Below, in pieces: positions 52,570 through 61,611 of a stretch of 64,000 nucleotides of DNA. Origin of the DNA: Haladaptatus halobius (GTDB lineage: Archaea > Halobacteriota > Halobacteria > Halobacteriales > Haladaptataceae). Under the pieces are notes generated by a model, which saw only the letters and a list, made by a program, of their open reading frames with translations, made no database searches and was not told where the DNA came from. Every line of letters starts with the position of its first letter. Position 1 is the stretch's first letter. The stretch spans positions 124,001-188,000 of the forward strand of contig NZ_CP085336.1 of assembly GCF_020618475.1 (NCBI RefSeq). The letters are read 5' to 3'. The translations under genes and the position numbers were made by a program.

Positions 52570-52953
52570 CAGAGCCAACCGCATCGAGCAGCTCGAAACC
52601 GACGATATCATTCAGGGCTATCATCCCAAAATTGATTATGAGGCAGCGAACCTCTCACTCCGCGTGTTGTTCGTGTGTACCGCCCCGGCAGTTGAATGTG
52701 CTGCGTTCGTCGAAAAAAAACACTTGACGTGCAGGGCGTCGTCGATGTGCGCGAGATGCTCACCGACCGTCGGAATATCCATGTGGAAGTTGTGGGGACG
52801 AGCACGGAAGATATCACGCGGATCACGGACGCACTGCACGAACTCGGGTTGACGATCAACAGTTCAGAGATCATGCGTCAGCGGCGCGTCCAACCGTTCA
52901 ATCACTTCTTTTTCACGGGTGCGCTTGACGACGACGCCGAGCGTGAAGACTGA
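52570..52953 (+). pseudogene. Lrp/AsnC-type regulator remnant with a poly-A frameshift
   Basis: The first frame gives NRIEQLETDDIIQGYHPKID and LSLRVLFVCTAPAVECAAFV; after a run of eight A residues (about 52717-52724) the protein continues in another frame as TLDVQGVVDVREMLTDRRNI and TSTEDITRITDALHELGLTI. Two extra A residues in the run account for the shift. The helix-turn-helix start is also missing, so the gene is not functional. Confidence 0.7.
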
Positions 52954-53120
52954 CCACCACTCGATTTTATTGTGGAAATCACAGTTTTAACTGCATTAAT
53001 TAGGCATCTCACACCGTATCCCTCAACTATACACAATCCTTCCGCGCTGAGCTGCGCTTCCCACAATGCCTAGGAATAATTATAAACAATTGTTATTGGT
53101 TCGAGGGTCAAAACATAGCT

Positions 53121-53528
53121 ATGGAAGGCCAGTTCGAGAAGATACCTCCTCAAGATGCCACCGCCGAGCAGACGAATCGCCTTTTCAATATTCTTGCGGA
53201 TCGACGGCGACGATATATATTGCAACGGCTCCAAACGGCGAACCAACCGATCTCTCTTGAGGAGTTAGTGGCCGACATTAGTGCCTGGGAAGATGCGCCA
53301 CCCCCTGAAACCGCTCTGACGGACAGAGTGGACGAAGTCACCGTCTCACTCCAGCACTGCCATCTCCCGAAGCTTGCCGATGCAGGGCTCATCGAATACG
53401 ATCGGTCTACTAAAAACGTGGCGCATACTGATCATCCGCAGGTTAATGCACTAGTTGATAGTTTCTCCGAACTCTTTCCAGGTGAGGATGAGAGAGGGAG
53501 GACGACTGAAGGGCATGAAAGGATGTGA
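53121..53528 (+). CDS. DUF7344-type winged-helix protein
   Basis: The 135-residue protein contains LFNILADRRRRYILQRLQTA, then SLQHCHLPKLADAGLIEYDR, the two conserved blocks of the haloarchaeal DUF7344 wHTH family. A TATA-like ATAATTATAAAC lies about 35-45 bases upstream. Function unknown, presumably transcription control. Confidence 0.8.
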   Translation: MEGQFEKIPPQDATAEQTNRLFNILADRRRRYILQRLQTANQPISLEELVADISAWEDAPPPETALTDRVDEVTVSLQHCHLPKLADAGLIEYDRSTKNVAHTDHPQVNALVDSFSELFPGEDERGRTTEGHERM

Positions 53529-53654
53529 GAAGCGGTGATTTTTGCGGAGAGGTGAGCTATTAGAGCACCTCCCACGTTTGGTTATTTGCCGTCGAACTCG
53601 TGCAACCGATTGTTACCGTAATATTTTGTGGTATTTTACCGTTTGGACGCCTGT

Positions 53655-53822
53655 ATGACCGATTTAATCATCAAATCGGCAGTGAGAAACCAGATTGACG
53701 ACAAGAATGTTTCGAGTGACTTCTATGATGCACTCGATGGTGAAGTTGCAACCGTGCTCGAAAACGCCGTCCGCCGAGCCGAAGAAAACGACCGGAAAAC
53801 CGTCCAATCCCGCGATTTGTAG
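53655..53822 (+). CDS. DUF1931 histone-fold-like small protein
   Basis: From ATG 53655 the 55-residue product reads MTDLIIKSAVRNQIDDKNVS and EVATVLENAVRRAEENDRKT. This matches archaeal DUF1931 proteins, which adopt a histone-like fold. It ends with VQSRDL, a typical end. An upstream in-frame start at 53628 lacks support. Confidence 0.75.
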   Translation: MTDLIIKSAVRNQIDDKNVSSDFYDALDGEVATVLENAVRRAEENDRKTVQSRDL

Positions 53823-53999
53823 CGACTTACCATATCGCTGTTTTGAAGCGTCGATCACCCGTGGTAAACGCTTCAGAGGAAGGGACAGCACGAAGTCCTG
53901 GCCATGTGCGTTCTACGAGTACAACAACACGGTCATCATGGGGAACAACGAGAATGCTGGCAAGTCACAATACAACTCGTCGTGAATACTCCAGGGACG

Positions 54000-54197
54000 T
54001 TATTCGTCGGGTTCTTCTACGGCAAACACGATCTCGACGGGTGTGACGTGTTTGCCACTGAATTGGTGGAGGATTTCGTCCTCAACATCCGTAATACGGC
54101 CATCGATACTAAATGAAATTTTCTCGTCCGTCGTTGAGACGCCGATGTCTGTCAGTTCTAAGTGTGCACCGTCTTGCAGCCGAAGTGCAATTTCCAT
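54000..54197 (-). CDS. Small conserved haloarchaeal protein of unknown function
   Basis: ATG 54195-54197 opens a 65-residue acidic protein (MEIALRLQDGAHLELTDIGV and VEIVFAVEEPDE at the end). I do not recognise the family, but the composition is that of a real haloarchaeal protein. No operon partner is visible. Confidence 0.45.
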   Translation of the reverse strand: MEIALRLQDGAHLELTDIGVSTTDEKISFSIDGRITDVEDEILHQFSGKHVTPVEIVFAVEEPDE

Positions 54198-54437
54198 AGC
54201 CGACTGACGGAGAGCATGAATAGTAGCTGTTCCGATTCCGTCGCTAACCAAACGACAATATTCAGTGGTATATCAACGACCACTCTTTGCAAAATAATCT
54301 TGTAGAGAAGCCCAAGACTCGGTCGTACCGACGGAAAATAAGGGACTGCAGGACAGTCCCTAAATAAATTTCAATTGAGTATGAGAAACAATTATTGCAG
54401 TGATGGCCGTTTTCCTGTTTGGAGGAGGTGGAGATAG

Positions 54438-54596
54438 ATGCCAATTCCATACTACCCCTCCGACGATCCCGAAGACGAGCCTGCGCCGGATATCGACGGG
54501 ATTGTCGACACCATCCTCAATGGTGGCGACACTCCATCGCTGCGACCGGGCAGGACATTATCACTCTTACCTTATTTTTCCGAAGTTTCTGCGTGA
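54438..54596 (+). CDS. Possible 52-residue protein with strong Shine-Dalgarno
   Basis: GGAGGAGGTGG (54421-54431) precedes ATG 54438. The frame encodes MPIPYYPSDDPEDEPAPDID and GIVDTILNGGDTPSL, an acidic start typical of halophiles, and ends at TGA 54594-54596. No homologue was recognised. It could be the start of a truncated gene. Confidence 0.35.
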   Translation: MPIPYYPSDDPEDEPAPDIDGIVDTILNGGDTPSLRPGRTLSLLPYFSEVSA

Positions 54597-54757
54597 ACGA
54601 TGGCTGTTCAGACAGCGCTACCATCATACGCAACTTCTCATCCATCTCATTCCAAGTACCTAGAATTCTGCGAAGAAGACGCTGGCGATGAGTATACTCA
54701 ATATCATGACTGATTGGCTATGAGGAATACAGAACACTGGATATATTTCGGCTGGGC

Positions 54758-54955
54758 CTATTCATATTCTCCGCTTTGTTGCACCGATTGGTCAATGAAG
54801 TCGCGGTAGGCATCATAGCACGTTTCGCAGACGACGTGCTCGTCGTCGAGCGGTTCATAGCCGAGGTTCGCACTTTGAAGTGTTAGCCACACGCGTGGAT
54901 CCCCATCGGTAAGGTGGTGGCCACACCGGATACAGGTTTGTTCAGAAGACACCAT
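54758..54955 (-). CDS. Small double CxxC zinc-finger protein
   Basis: From ATG 54953-54955 the 65-residue protein has CIRCGHHLTDGDPRVWLTL and HVVCETCYDAYRDFIDQ, giving two CxxC pairs about 30 residues apart, a zinc ribbon. A TATATC element lies about 15-25 bases upstream on the minus strand. Such micro-proteins are common and mostly uncharacterised in haloarchaea. Confidence 0.7.
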   Translation of the reverse strand: MVSSEQTCIRCGHHLTDGDPRVWLTLQSANLGYEPLDDEHVVCETCYDAYRDFIDQSVQQSGEYE

Positions 54956-55401
54956 ATTCGGTCGTGGAGATATAGTATGGGATGTGTTAACAATCTTCGG
55001 TTGAGAGACAGAATCGATGGAAAAGGCGTTGCTGGAGGTGAGAATCGAGTGAAAAGAGGAGTGGGATCTGATCATGGTGTTGGGCATTGTCCTGTTGAAA
55101 AATATAGGATCCCCGCTTACCTTATCGAACAGTTCAGTGCGCAAAGTGGCTGTTCTCGTAGAGATGCTCGCGCGGGGTGGTTCACGTGCGTGGGTGTTGA
55201 CAATCTCGTGCGCGAACAGCATGCAGAGGAGCTGTCGGAATGGCGGAGCCAGTCTGACTCAGTCACCGAGAACATCAACTTGAAACGTCCGTCTCACTCC
55301 GGCATGTTTAGACGACAGAGATCGCTAACGTCGGTCATCCCTGAAGCAGTGATCATCATCAACATCCGGAGCGGTCATCCAGCCGGGAGCATGATGTTTA
55401 C

Positions 55402-55884
55402 TTACTCGGGCTCTGATGGCCGAAGAACTAAGACCGGGATTGGCGCGGAGCGAATCACGCGTTCGGTCACACTTCCAAGGAAATATCGAGACAACCCCGT
55501 GCGGCCGTGGGTCCCCATTACAACGAGATCGATATCGTGGTCATCGATATAGTCAAGAATTGTTTCGTCAGCGAACCCACGTTGCACTGCTGTGACCGTC
55601 TCAAGGTCAAGTTGGTTGGCTGTCTCTGCAATGGCCGCCGTCGCTTGTTCACCAACTTTTTCGAACGCAATCCGTGTTTCTTCAAGATCCGCTTCAGACA
55701 CCGGGCCCAGTTCGTGAGCGGGGTCAACTGTCGACTGCTGCAGTGGTTGGACGACGTAGAGAACATGAACCGTAGCATCGCAGAGTTTCGCGACTTGTAG
55801 TCCATGCTCGGCCGCTTCTTCCGCTCGATTGCTTCCATCGACCGGGAGAAGAATCGTGTCATATAATGGTAACTCTCCGCTCAT
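55402..55884 (-). CDS. Universal stress protein (UspA family)
   Basis: The 160-residue protein begins YDTILLPVDGSNRAEEAAEH and ends with the ATP-binding motif MGTHGRTGLSRYFLGSVTER followed by SAPIPVLVL. All UspA features are present. It is the intact relative of the broken copy at 46.1 kb. Confidence 0.9.
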   Translation of the reverse strand: MSGELPLYDTILLPVDGSNRAEEAAEHGLQVAKLCDATVHVLYVVQPLQQSTVDPAHELGPVSEADLEETRIAFEKVGEQATAAIAETANQLDLETVTAVQRGFADETILDYIDDHDIDLVVMGTHGRTGLSRYFLGSVTERVIRSAPIPVLVLRPSEPE

Positions 55885-55918
55885 CGTTCCTAATCGAAAA
55901 GGATTCAACCCCCCTCAC

Positions 55919-55937
55919 AATGGCCTTTTCGGCCATT
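55919..55937. repeat. 7-bp hairpin upstream of the Usp gene
   Basis: AATGGCC (55919-55925), 5-base loop, GGCCATT (55931-55937). It lies 35 bases before the Usp start on the minus strand and may be a terminator or regulatory dyad. Confidence 0.4.
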
Positions 55938-56117
55938 CACATTTCCGTTCGTAGTAGTCCATAGATCCAGCACTATATCAACAATGACCAACGAGTGCAA
56001 TTTCTTCTACGAAAAAGTCACGCTGCGTGATCGCGCTTAATCGCCAGTCGTTGTGATCCTCTACAAAGGGCGCAACCCGCCACTATCTACTTAGAAGACA
56101 ATTCCGTACCAGCCAGT

Positions 56118-56498
56118 ATGAGCCCCCACCTATCGGACGAAACGGCCGACCAATTGATTCGTGTATGTCGAACACAGATTGGTGATGAACTTCGAAGCAT
56201 GACCTTCTTCACGCCAACAGAGGTGACCCATCTATAACTCCGAGAGGATCTTAAACGCGGTGATCAACTGGGCTTTGTCGAGACTGAGCGCCACGGCTTT
56301 GAGACCCAGCGTAGCTATAACTGGTCCGAACTCGGTGAATACAACTTCACCCTTCGTGCGTTCGATAATGGGTATCTCGTCCGAGTGCTTGTCGAGGATT
56401 GCGGTGTTTATCTTACGACCGATTCGCTGACCATGGATCAATTTGACGAGGTGACAGTTGCTCTTAGGCAGTTGCTCAACGACCTTCAGCAGGCATAA
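56118..56498 (+). pseudogene. DUF7522-like haloarchaeal protein interrupted by one TAA
   Basis: ATG 56118 opens MSPHLSDETADQLIRVCRTQ and runs to THL, then TAA at codon 40 (56235-56237), then continues in frame as LREDLKRGDQLGFVETERHG and NFTLRAFDNGYLVRVLVED to the stop at 56498. I recall Tyr at this position in related proteins (VYLR), so TAC/TAT-to-TAA explains it. The family assignment is from memory and tentative. Confidence 0.65.
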
Positions 56499-56513
56499 CG
56501 GACTACGTCGTCT

Positions 56514-56735
56514 TCAGTTGTCTCGGTCTGGCTGGACGTTCACGTCGAAATAGCTCCGATAGAAGCCCGCATCGAACGTGATGATCGTGCCAGCGTCGAC
56601 GGCGGCGTGGGCGCCGATCAGGAAATCAGGAGAGAGGTGTTGACGGGGCGCGAGCGAACGCCCACACGACACCTCTGTTTGTTCACCACAGTCTGGGCAC
56701 TGGAGCCCGTCACCGCGACGTGAGAGGTAGGTGCT
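56514..56735 (-). pseudogene. PIN-domain (VapC-like) remnant with zinc ribbon
   Basis: The minus-strand frame opens after TAG (56736-56738) and encodes a zinc-ribbon-like LQCPDCGEQTEVSCGRSLAP, followed by SPDFLIGAHAAVDAGTIITF and DAGFYRSYFDV, the C-terminal part of a PIN ribonuclease domain with conserved Asp residues. The N-terminal half with the first catalytic Asp is missing, as is any antitoxin gene. Confidence 0.6.
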
Positions 56736-56772
56736 CTACTTAGTTTTCCAACGTATGCTCTGATCCTGAGTG

Positions 56773-57149
56773 TTACTCACGGTCTGACTTGAGTGTCTCA
56801 GTGACAAGCTGTTTTACGCCACAGCGGATTCGTTCTGATGCAGCGTTTTGGGAGATCCCCAGTTGAGTAGCTAACTCGGCAAGTGAACTCTCTCGAGGAA
56901 TCTCAAAGTAACCATAATCAACAGCCGATAAGAGCGTCTCTCGTTGTGTATCAGTTAGTCCTGATATCGAGTCAATCACATCGTTTTGAGAGCATCCTCA
57001 AATGCGTCGAAGTTTCTGTCTGCCCAGAGAAGCACACGGATGCGATCCTCCAATGGATCGGATCGTTCCCACGTAAGTTCCATATTGAGAACTTGTTCCG
57101 ATGTGTCACGTAGAATCGGATGGTCTATAGTGTACTCCACGATGATCAT
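56773..57149 (-). pseudogene. Bacterio-opsin-activator-type regulator with internal deletion
   Basis: ATG 57147-57149 opens MIIVEYTIDHPILRDTSEQV and runs 57 codons to DAFEDALKTM and a TGA. The HTH_10 end (GLTDTQRETLLSAVDYGYFE and AELATQLGISQNAASERIRC) follows at once in another frame, overlapping the TGA. The ~130-residue middle sensory part present in full-length relatives is missing, so a deletion joined the two ends. Confidence 0.75.
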
Positions 57150-57273
57150 GGCATCACCTTGCCTGTCGCATTGTGTTGTTTGGATGTCTATGACGGGGTT
57201 GGGCCGAGGTACAGATAAAAACCGTGAAAATTCACGCAATCTCCCTTTGCAGTAGCGTAAACAAAGTCCTGCG

Positions 57274-57648
57274 ATGGGAGTCAAGAATTCTGGGCAGGAA
57301 ACCCTCGATGCATGCTGTGGCATTCTGAGTAATCAACGACGCCAGTATCTGTGTGCTCACCTACTACAATCAGGCGAGGATGTCTATTCGCTCGATGAGC
57401 TCGTCGAGCGGGTACTAGAGCGAGAACGGGGGCAAGACAGTGCTCCACAGTTAGAGAAGCATCGACAGCGAACCTCTATCGAGCTACACCATCGACACCT
57501 CCCAAAATTGGCCGATACCGGCCTCATCGATTATGACGCTCGGACTCATACCGTCCGGTGTCAAGAGTCGCTGATCCGAGATGACATCCCCGAACTCCTC
57601 AAGCAGAAAATCACTACTATAGAAGAATATCTGGACAATCAAGACTGA
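57274..57648 (+). CDS. DUF7344-type winged-helix protein
   Basis: The 124-residue protein contains ACCGILSNQRRQYLCAHLLQ and IELHHRHLPKLADTGLIDYD, the family blocks also seen at 53.1 kb. It is divergent from the broken HTH_10 gene with a 120-base gap. Confidence 0.8.
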   Translation: MGVKNSGQETLDACCGILSNQRRQYLCAHLLQSGEDVYSLDELVERVLERERGQDSAPQLEKHRQRTSIELHHRHLPKLADTGLIDYDARTHTVRCQESLIRDDIPELLKQKITTIEEYLDNQD

Positions 57649-57820
57649 TAGTCCTTGTACCAATCGACGGCCATCTATTACAGTTTGGACATTGTCTGCA
57701 AACTCTTCGACACCCCTCAGTCGATCGTTTCGACCGGCAGGTCGAGGAGTGTTCAGTAGTTAAGTGACCGATCCCCTTGTCCAAAACACCTATACAAGCG
57801 ATTTGAGATTGTTACTCTTG

Positions 57821-58060
57821 ATGGCCGAAAAAACGCTGCACGAAGAGAAAACTTCGCGAGAGAAAGTGGCAGATAAACTACAAGAAATCGCACACGAACT
57901 CCGAGGAGAGGGTAACGCCAATATCGATGTCGGCAATAAAACGGTTACTCTCTTGCCGTCGAGTACTATTGGCTATGAAATTGGTATCCGAGAATCATCA
58001 TCGGTGCTCCGGGGGAGTCGCGAATCAGTAACGATTAAACTCGACTGGAAACCAGAATAA
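57821..58060 (+). CDS. amphi-Trp domain protein
   Basis: From ATG 57821 the 79-residue product reads MAEKTLHEEKTSREKVADKL and ends VTIKLDWKPE, with IDVGNKTVTLLPSSTIGYEI between. This is the amphi-Trp domain common in haloarchaea, of unknown function. An upstream in-frame start at 57764 adds 19 residues without family character. Confidence 0.8.
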   Translation: MAEKTLHEEKTSREKVADKLQEIAHELRGEGNANIDVGNKTVTLLPSSTIGYEIGIRESSSVLRGSRESVTIKLDWKPE

Positions 58061-58115
58061 TAAACAAATTGTAGGATCAAAACTAATAATTTAATACTAT
58101 AAATTATTGAATTAA

Positions 58116-59156
58116 ATGACACCATCATTTTCGAGTGTTCTTGGAGTTGTCCAATCGGTTCGAACCGAGATGCAGCAAAAACAAGTAACGTTTCTTGCAG
58201 GGAGTATCGCATATTACGCCATTATCTCATTGCTTCCCATCTTACTCCTTACCTTTCTTCTATTTGCAGCCATTGGCAACAATGACCTCCAAGCTCAAGT
58301 AATTCGGTTTGCAAGGTCTCTTGCACCAGCGATTGGCGAGCTTGCGAAGACTACCCTTGAAAGTGAACAGGGAAGAGCAAGCGCCTCAGTTGTCGGGATC
58401 ATAACGCTCACCTGGGGTGCGTTGAAGCTGTTCCGCGGATTGGATACCGCATTCTCCGAAGTTTATGCAGTCGAAGGAGATGAATCGATACTCGATCAAC
58501 TCCGTGATGGCCTCATTGTCCTGTTCGCGATCGGATTCGCAATAATCGCGACAATCGTTGCAGGCGCACTGCTTGCCCTCTTTCCTGCAGTTCCGTTTAT
58601 CGAACTGCTTAACCCAATTGTGTTGATCGTGGCGCTCATCATCGCCTTTTTCCCGATGTATTATCTTTTCCCTGGGGTCGAAACCTCGCCCCGTGGTGTT
58701 CTTCCGGGGACAGTATTTGCAGCAGCGGGATGGACAGCACTTCAGGGTCTCTTCCAGATTTATGTTTGGGTAGTTGGACCGAGTGCTTCAGGCGTTCTTG
58801 GCGCGGTACTTCTCGTAGTGACGTGGCTCTATTTTAGTGGGTTAATATTGCTAATTGGAGTGGTGTTGAACGCCGTTCTCGCAAAAAGAACTGAAACACC
58901 GGGTGAACAAGTACAAACACAACAGCGGTCACTTACCCGTGATGAGGCAGCACGATATCTTCGGATCCTTCGGGAACAAGCATTTGGACGCTATGAACGA
59001 ATGCAAGCAGTGGAGATATCGACGGACGAATCGTTCTTGAACTCGATTACAGATCGACCTGCTACAATTGAGCTCGTGGAGGAAATAAGGGAAATGGACG
59101 ATGGCCAGCAATACGAACTACGAATTCGGTGGGACGATAACAACGATGACCACTGA
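58116..59156 (+). CDS. YihY/BrkB-family membrane protein
   Basis: The 346-residue protein has six membrane helices. VTFLAGSIAYYAIISLLPIL, KLFRGLDTAFSEVYAVEGDE and LFPGVETSPRGVLPGTVFAA are the family blocks. About 80 hydrophilic residues follow the last helix. Proposed roles range from transport to envelope integrity; none is proven. AT-rich TATA-like DNA (58085-58115) precedes the ATG. Confidence 0.88.
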   Translation: MTPSFSSVLGVVQSVRTEMQQKQVTFLAGSIAYYAIISLLPILLLTFLLFAAIGNNDLQAQVIRFARSLAPAIGELAKTTLESEQGRASASVVGIITLTWGALKLFRGLDTAFSEVYAVEGDESILDQLRDGLIVLFAIGFAIIATIVAGALLALFPAVPFIELLNPIVLIVALIIAFFPMYYLFPGVETSPRGVLPGTVFAAAGWTALQGLFQIYVWVVGPSASGVLGAVLLVVTWLYFSGLILLIGVVLNAVLAKRTETPGEQVQTQQRSLTRDEAARYLRILREQAFGRYERMQAVEISTDESFLNSITDRPATIELVEEIREMDDGQQYELRIRWDDNNDDH

Positions 59157-59470
59157 GAAGTATGTAAACACAATGGTCATGTAATCGCTGTTCTACTCTC
59201 GGTTCGAAGTATATCAATACATTCCGTGTTAAACAGTAATTCAATAGATCCACTCCAAACAGGTGGTAGACTGGCGACAACAGCAATCATTGCAATTACG
59301 TGATTCTTGCAGCACTTAGCTGGAACAAACGGGTTCGCGAGAGAAGACCACGAGAACTCACGCATCAGTTCATACAGTTGCTCCCGTCGCTTCCGCGAGC
59401 GGAGCGACGGGGTAACCTTCCCGGTGATTTCGAGCATCGTCTCAACGAGATACGCTTCCTTGGCGTGATC

Positions 59471-59493
59471 GAGGCGGACGCTTAGTCCGCCTC
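59471..59493. repeat. 9-bp perfect hairpin inside transposase remnant region
   Basis: GAGGCGGAC (59471-59479), loop GCTTA, GTCCGCCTC (59485-59493). It lies just beyond the stop of the transposase remnant and may be part of the old element. Confidence 0.45.
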
Positions 59494-59522
59494 GTTCTTC
59501 CCAAAACGCCTCGTTCGCCCGC

Positions 59523-59984
59523 TCAGCGAACGTCACCAGCGTAGATGTCGTCGATTTGAAGGCAGGAAGTGACGAGCTTGTTGCCCAGCTCCGTTTCAGC
59601 AACGACGGGATTGTACAACCGGGCGACGCCATCGGTGGCGTCGCCGGTTTTCGGAGCGAACGTATCGTCGATGTAAAAGAGCACGTCGTCACCAGCACCG
59701 ACCTGGAGCTGGTCGAAGACGTACTCAGCGTGGCATTGAGCGAGATTGGTGGGTGATCAGTCAGCACCGCCGACGAAGTAGTCGTAAGCCTTGCGGGATT
59801 TCGCGCTCCCGTCGGGACGCGAAATCCCTCGGGAGAGTCCACTAACAGTCCGCTGCGTTTCGGCGAGAATCAGCGCGCTCACGAGGTGTTTGAACGAATC
59901 AGCGTTACGGCTGTCGGAGAAGGCTGCCTCAAACGTCGAGAGAGATTGTTCGAACCACGGTGGGAGACGAGTAACCCCGAGCAC
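59523..59984 (-). pseudogene. DDE transposase N-terminal remnant
   Basis: A GTG at 59982-59984 opens LGVTRLPPWFEQSLSTFEAA and RTVSGLSRGISRPDGSAKSR, then TGA (59757-59759), then in frame SPTNLAQCHAEYVFDQLQVG, VLFYIDDTFAPKTGD (likely first catalytic Asp) and a second TGA (59523-59525). The text fits IS4-like DDE transposases. The TGA after GGAD probably replaced Trp. The C-terminal half is gone; 59177-59520 holds another short coding-like stretch I could not place. Confidence 0.6.
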
Positions 59985-60201
59985 AGTACGAAAACATCAG
60001 GTCCGCACCGGAAACCGCCGTTCGATGTTTCTACCTACTGCTCGTTGACTGGTCAGCGGGCGCAGGGAAAAATTGCCAAGCTGAGATGTGACCGTAACTA
60101 TCCGTTTTATAACGAAATTCCAACCCTCTGATTGTACCAACCTTGAAATGTATATTTGAATTATGAAAAGTAGTTAAGAGGTTGTGGGTCTCATATTAGG
60201 T

Positions 60202-60606
60202 ATGGACTTCAAAGTAAGATCCATCGTATACGGAATCGTCGCAACGATCATCGTCGGTCTCCTGAGCGGTGCCGTCGTCCCATTCACGAATATGACACTC
60301 CCCGTCACCGGTGTTTTGGTGACCGGCATCATCGGTGGTCTCGTGGCCGGATACGTTTCCGGAACCAAACTCAATGACGGCGCGCTTAACGGCGGTGTCG
60401 CAAGCGCCGCGGGGGCCATCATTGCCCTCGTCGTCCTGACCGTTGCGGGATTGATGGCTGGCCCACTTGCAGCGATGGGTCTGTTCGCCTTCGGCGTGCT
60501 GTTCGTCATCGTCGCCGCAATCCCCGGCGCTGTGGGTGGTGCGCTCGGGGCGTGGTTGCAGGGTCGCTCGGCCAAACGCAGGGCAGGGCGCCCGGCCAGT
60601 CGCTGA
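60202..60606 (+). CDS. DUF5518 membrane protein
   Basis: The 134-residue protein from ATG 60202 (MDFKVRSIVYGIVATIIVGL) has four hydrophobic helices with Gly-rich turns, such as GIIGGLVAGYVSGTKLNDGA, as in DUF5518 proteins of haloarchaea. Function unknown. Confidence 0.75.
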   Translation: MDFKVRSIVYGIVATIIVGLLSGAVVPFTNMTLPVTGVLVTGIIGGLVAGYVSGTKLNDGALNGGVASAAGAIIALVVLTVAGLMAGPLAAMGLFAFGVLFVIVAAIPGAVGGALGAWLQGRSAKRRAGRPASR

Positions 60607-60753
60607 TCTGAACCGTTTTTTGCCCGGTTCGAACCGCATCGCTCCTAATTCTGTTTTTGAGGGCCGTTCTGAAATCGACTATCCAGTCAAACATCCTCTG
60701 GATTACTCTTCGGCGTCAGTGACTAGATATTGACTAATAAATCAAAGGAGTAG

Positions 60754-61050
60754 TTAGTGTGGCAGTTCTTTTCGTCCTGTCCTCACATACGACCAGCACG
60801 GGAAACCACCGAGGCCGTCACAATCACAGTCTTCTGGTTCGGCATCGTCTTCGCTGTCCTCCGATGGGAATGCCTCGAGCGTGCCATCGTCGGTTGCGTT
60901 GTCGACCGCAGCCATGTGTTTGCAGTAGGCGTTGCGGTGGAGGTGGTGCGGACACGTACAGGTCATCAGCTCGCCGGTCACGTCGTCCAGCGTCACGACG
61001 TAGTGGTGCTCAGCGGGGTTGTCGTGGCTCTCATTGGTCACGTCGACCAT
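60754..61050 (-). CDS. SWIM zinc-finger protein, probably N-terminally truncated
   Basis: The frame contains a SWIM motif (CTCPHHLHRNAYCKH, CxCx(n)CxH) and an acidic Cys-rich tail (EPEDCDCDGLGGFPC). MVDVTNESHDNPAEHHYVV is the first ATG-led part, but matching residues (YKPEQCLEALG) continue upstream to about 61086 with no clear start. SWIM fingers bind DNA or proteins and are often next to mobile elements. Confidence 0.55.
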   Translation of the reverse strand: MVDVTNESHDNPAEHHYVVTLDDVTGELMTCTCPHHLHRNAYCKHMAAVDNATDDGTLEAFPSEDSEDDAEPEDCDCDGLGGFPCWSYVRTGRKELPH

Positions 61051-61295
61051 TCCGAGAGCCTCAAGGCACTGCTCAGGCTTGTATATCGTCTCTGAATGAA
61101 GACATATGATTACCTGGATGAATGCTCGATACCACTCGCCGTGATAGTGACCGATGAGCGTTCGCGAGAGTGCCGTCGTTAGTGATTCGAACCTGTGTCC
61201 CAGTCGTACCACGGTCTTGAACCCAAATGTCGAGACGATACTGCCCTGGGTCACCGACAAAGACCTCTGGTTGCACCTGCTCGCCAGGAGCAAGT

Positions 61296-61448
61296 GAGCG
61301 ATATGACGACCAGCAAATCTCGTTTGTTGATCACACGAGTGCGGTGCTTGCGCGTGAATACGAGATCGATCATATCTTTGCCTTTGATCGGGATTTCACG
61401 ACGCTTGGGCTCACTCGTGTTCCTGCGGATATCCACTTTCCCGAGTGA
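61296..61448 (+). pseudogene. PIN-domain C-terminal fragment
   Basis: The plus frame encodes ERYDDQQISFVDHTSAVLAR then EYEIDHIFAFDRDFTTLGL and a stop. This is the end of a VapC-like PIN domain with two of the acidic residues (VDH and FDRDF). The N-terminal catalytic part is absent. Minus-strand DNA just before it (61130-61290) encodes a secreted-protein-like fragment (GDPGQYRLDIWVQDRG), so the area is a mosaic of gene ends. Confidence 0.6.
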
Positions 61449-61611
61449 ATTCCTCGAAGCATCAACGGATGGATATGCTAACCCAAATAGGTGCTAATAT
61501 GACAACAAGAGGTGCGAAATTCTCTGTCGCCCATTATTTCGAAAAGAATGAAGTAGAAATCCGTTCTAGAAAACATAGGTTTTATCTATCTCAGCACCTT
61601 TCATAAATATT

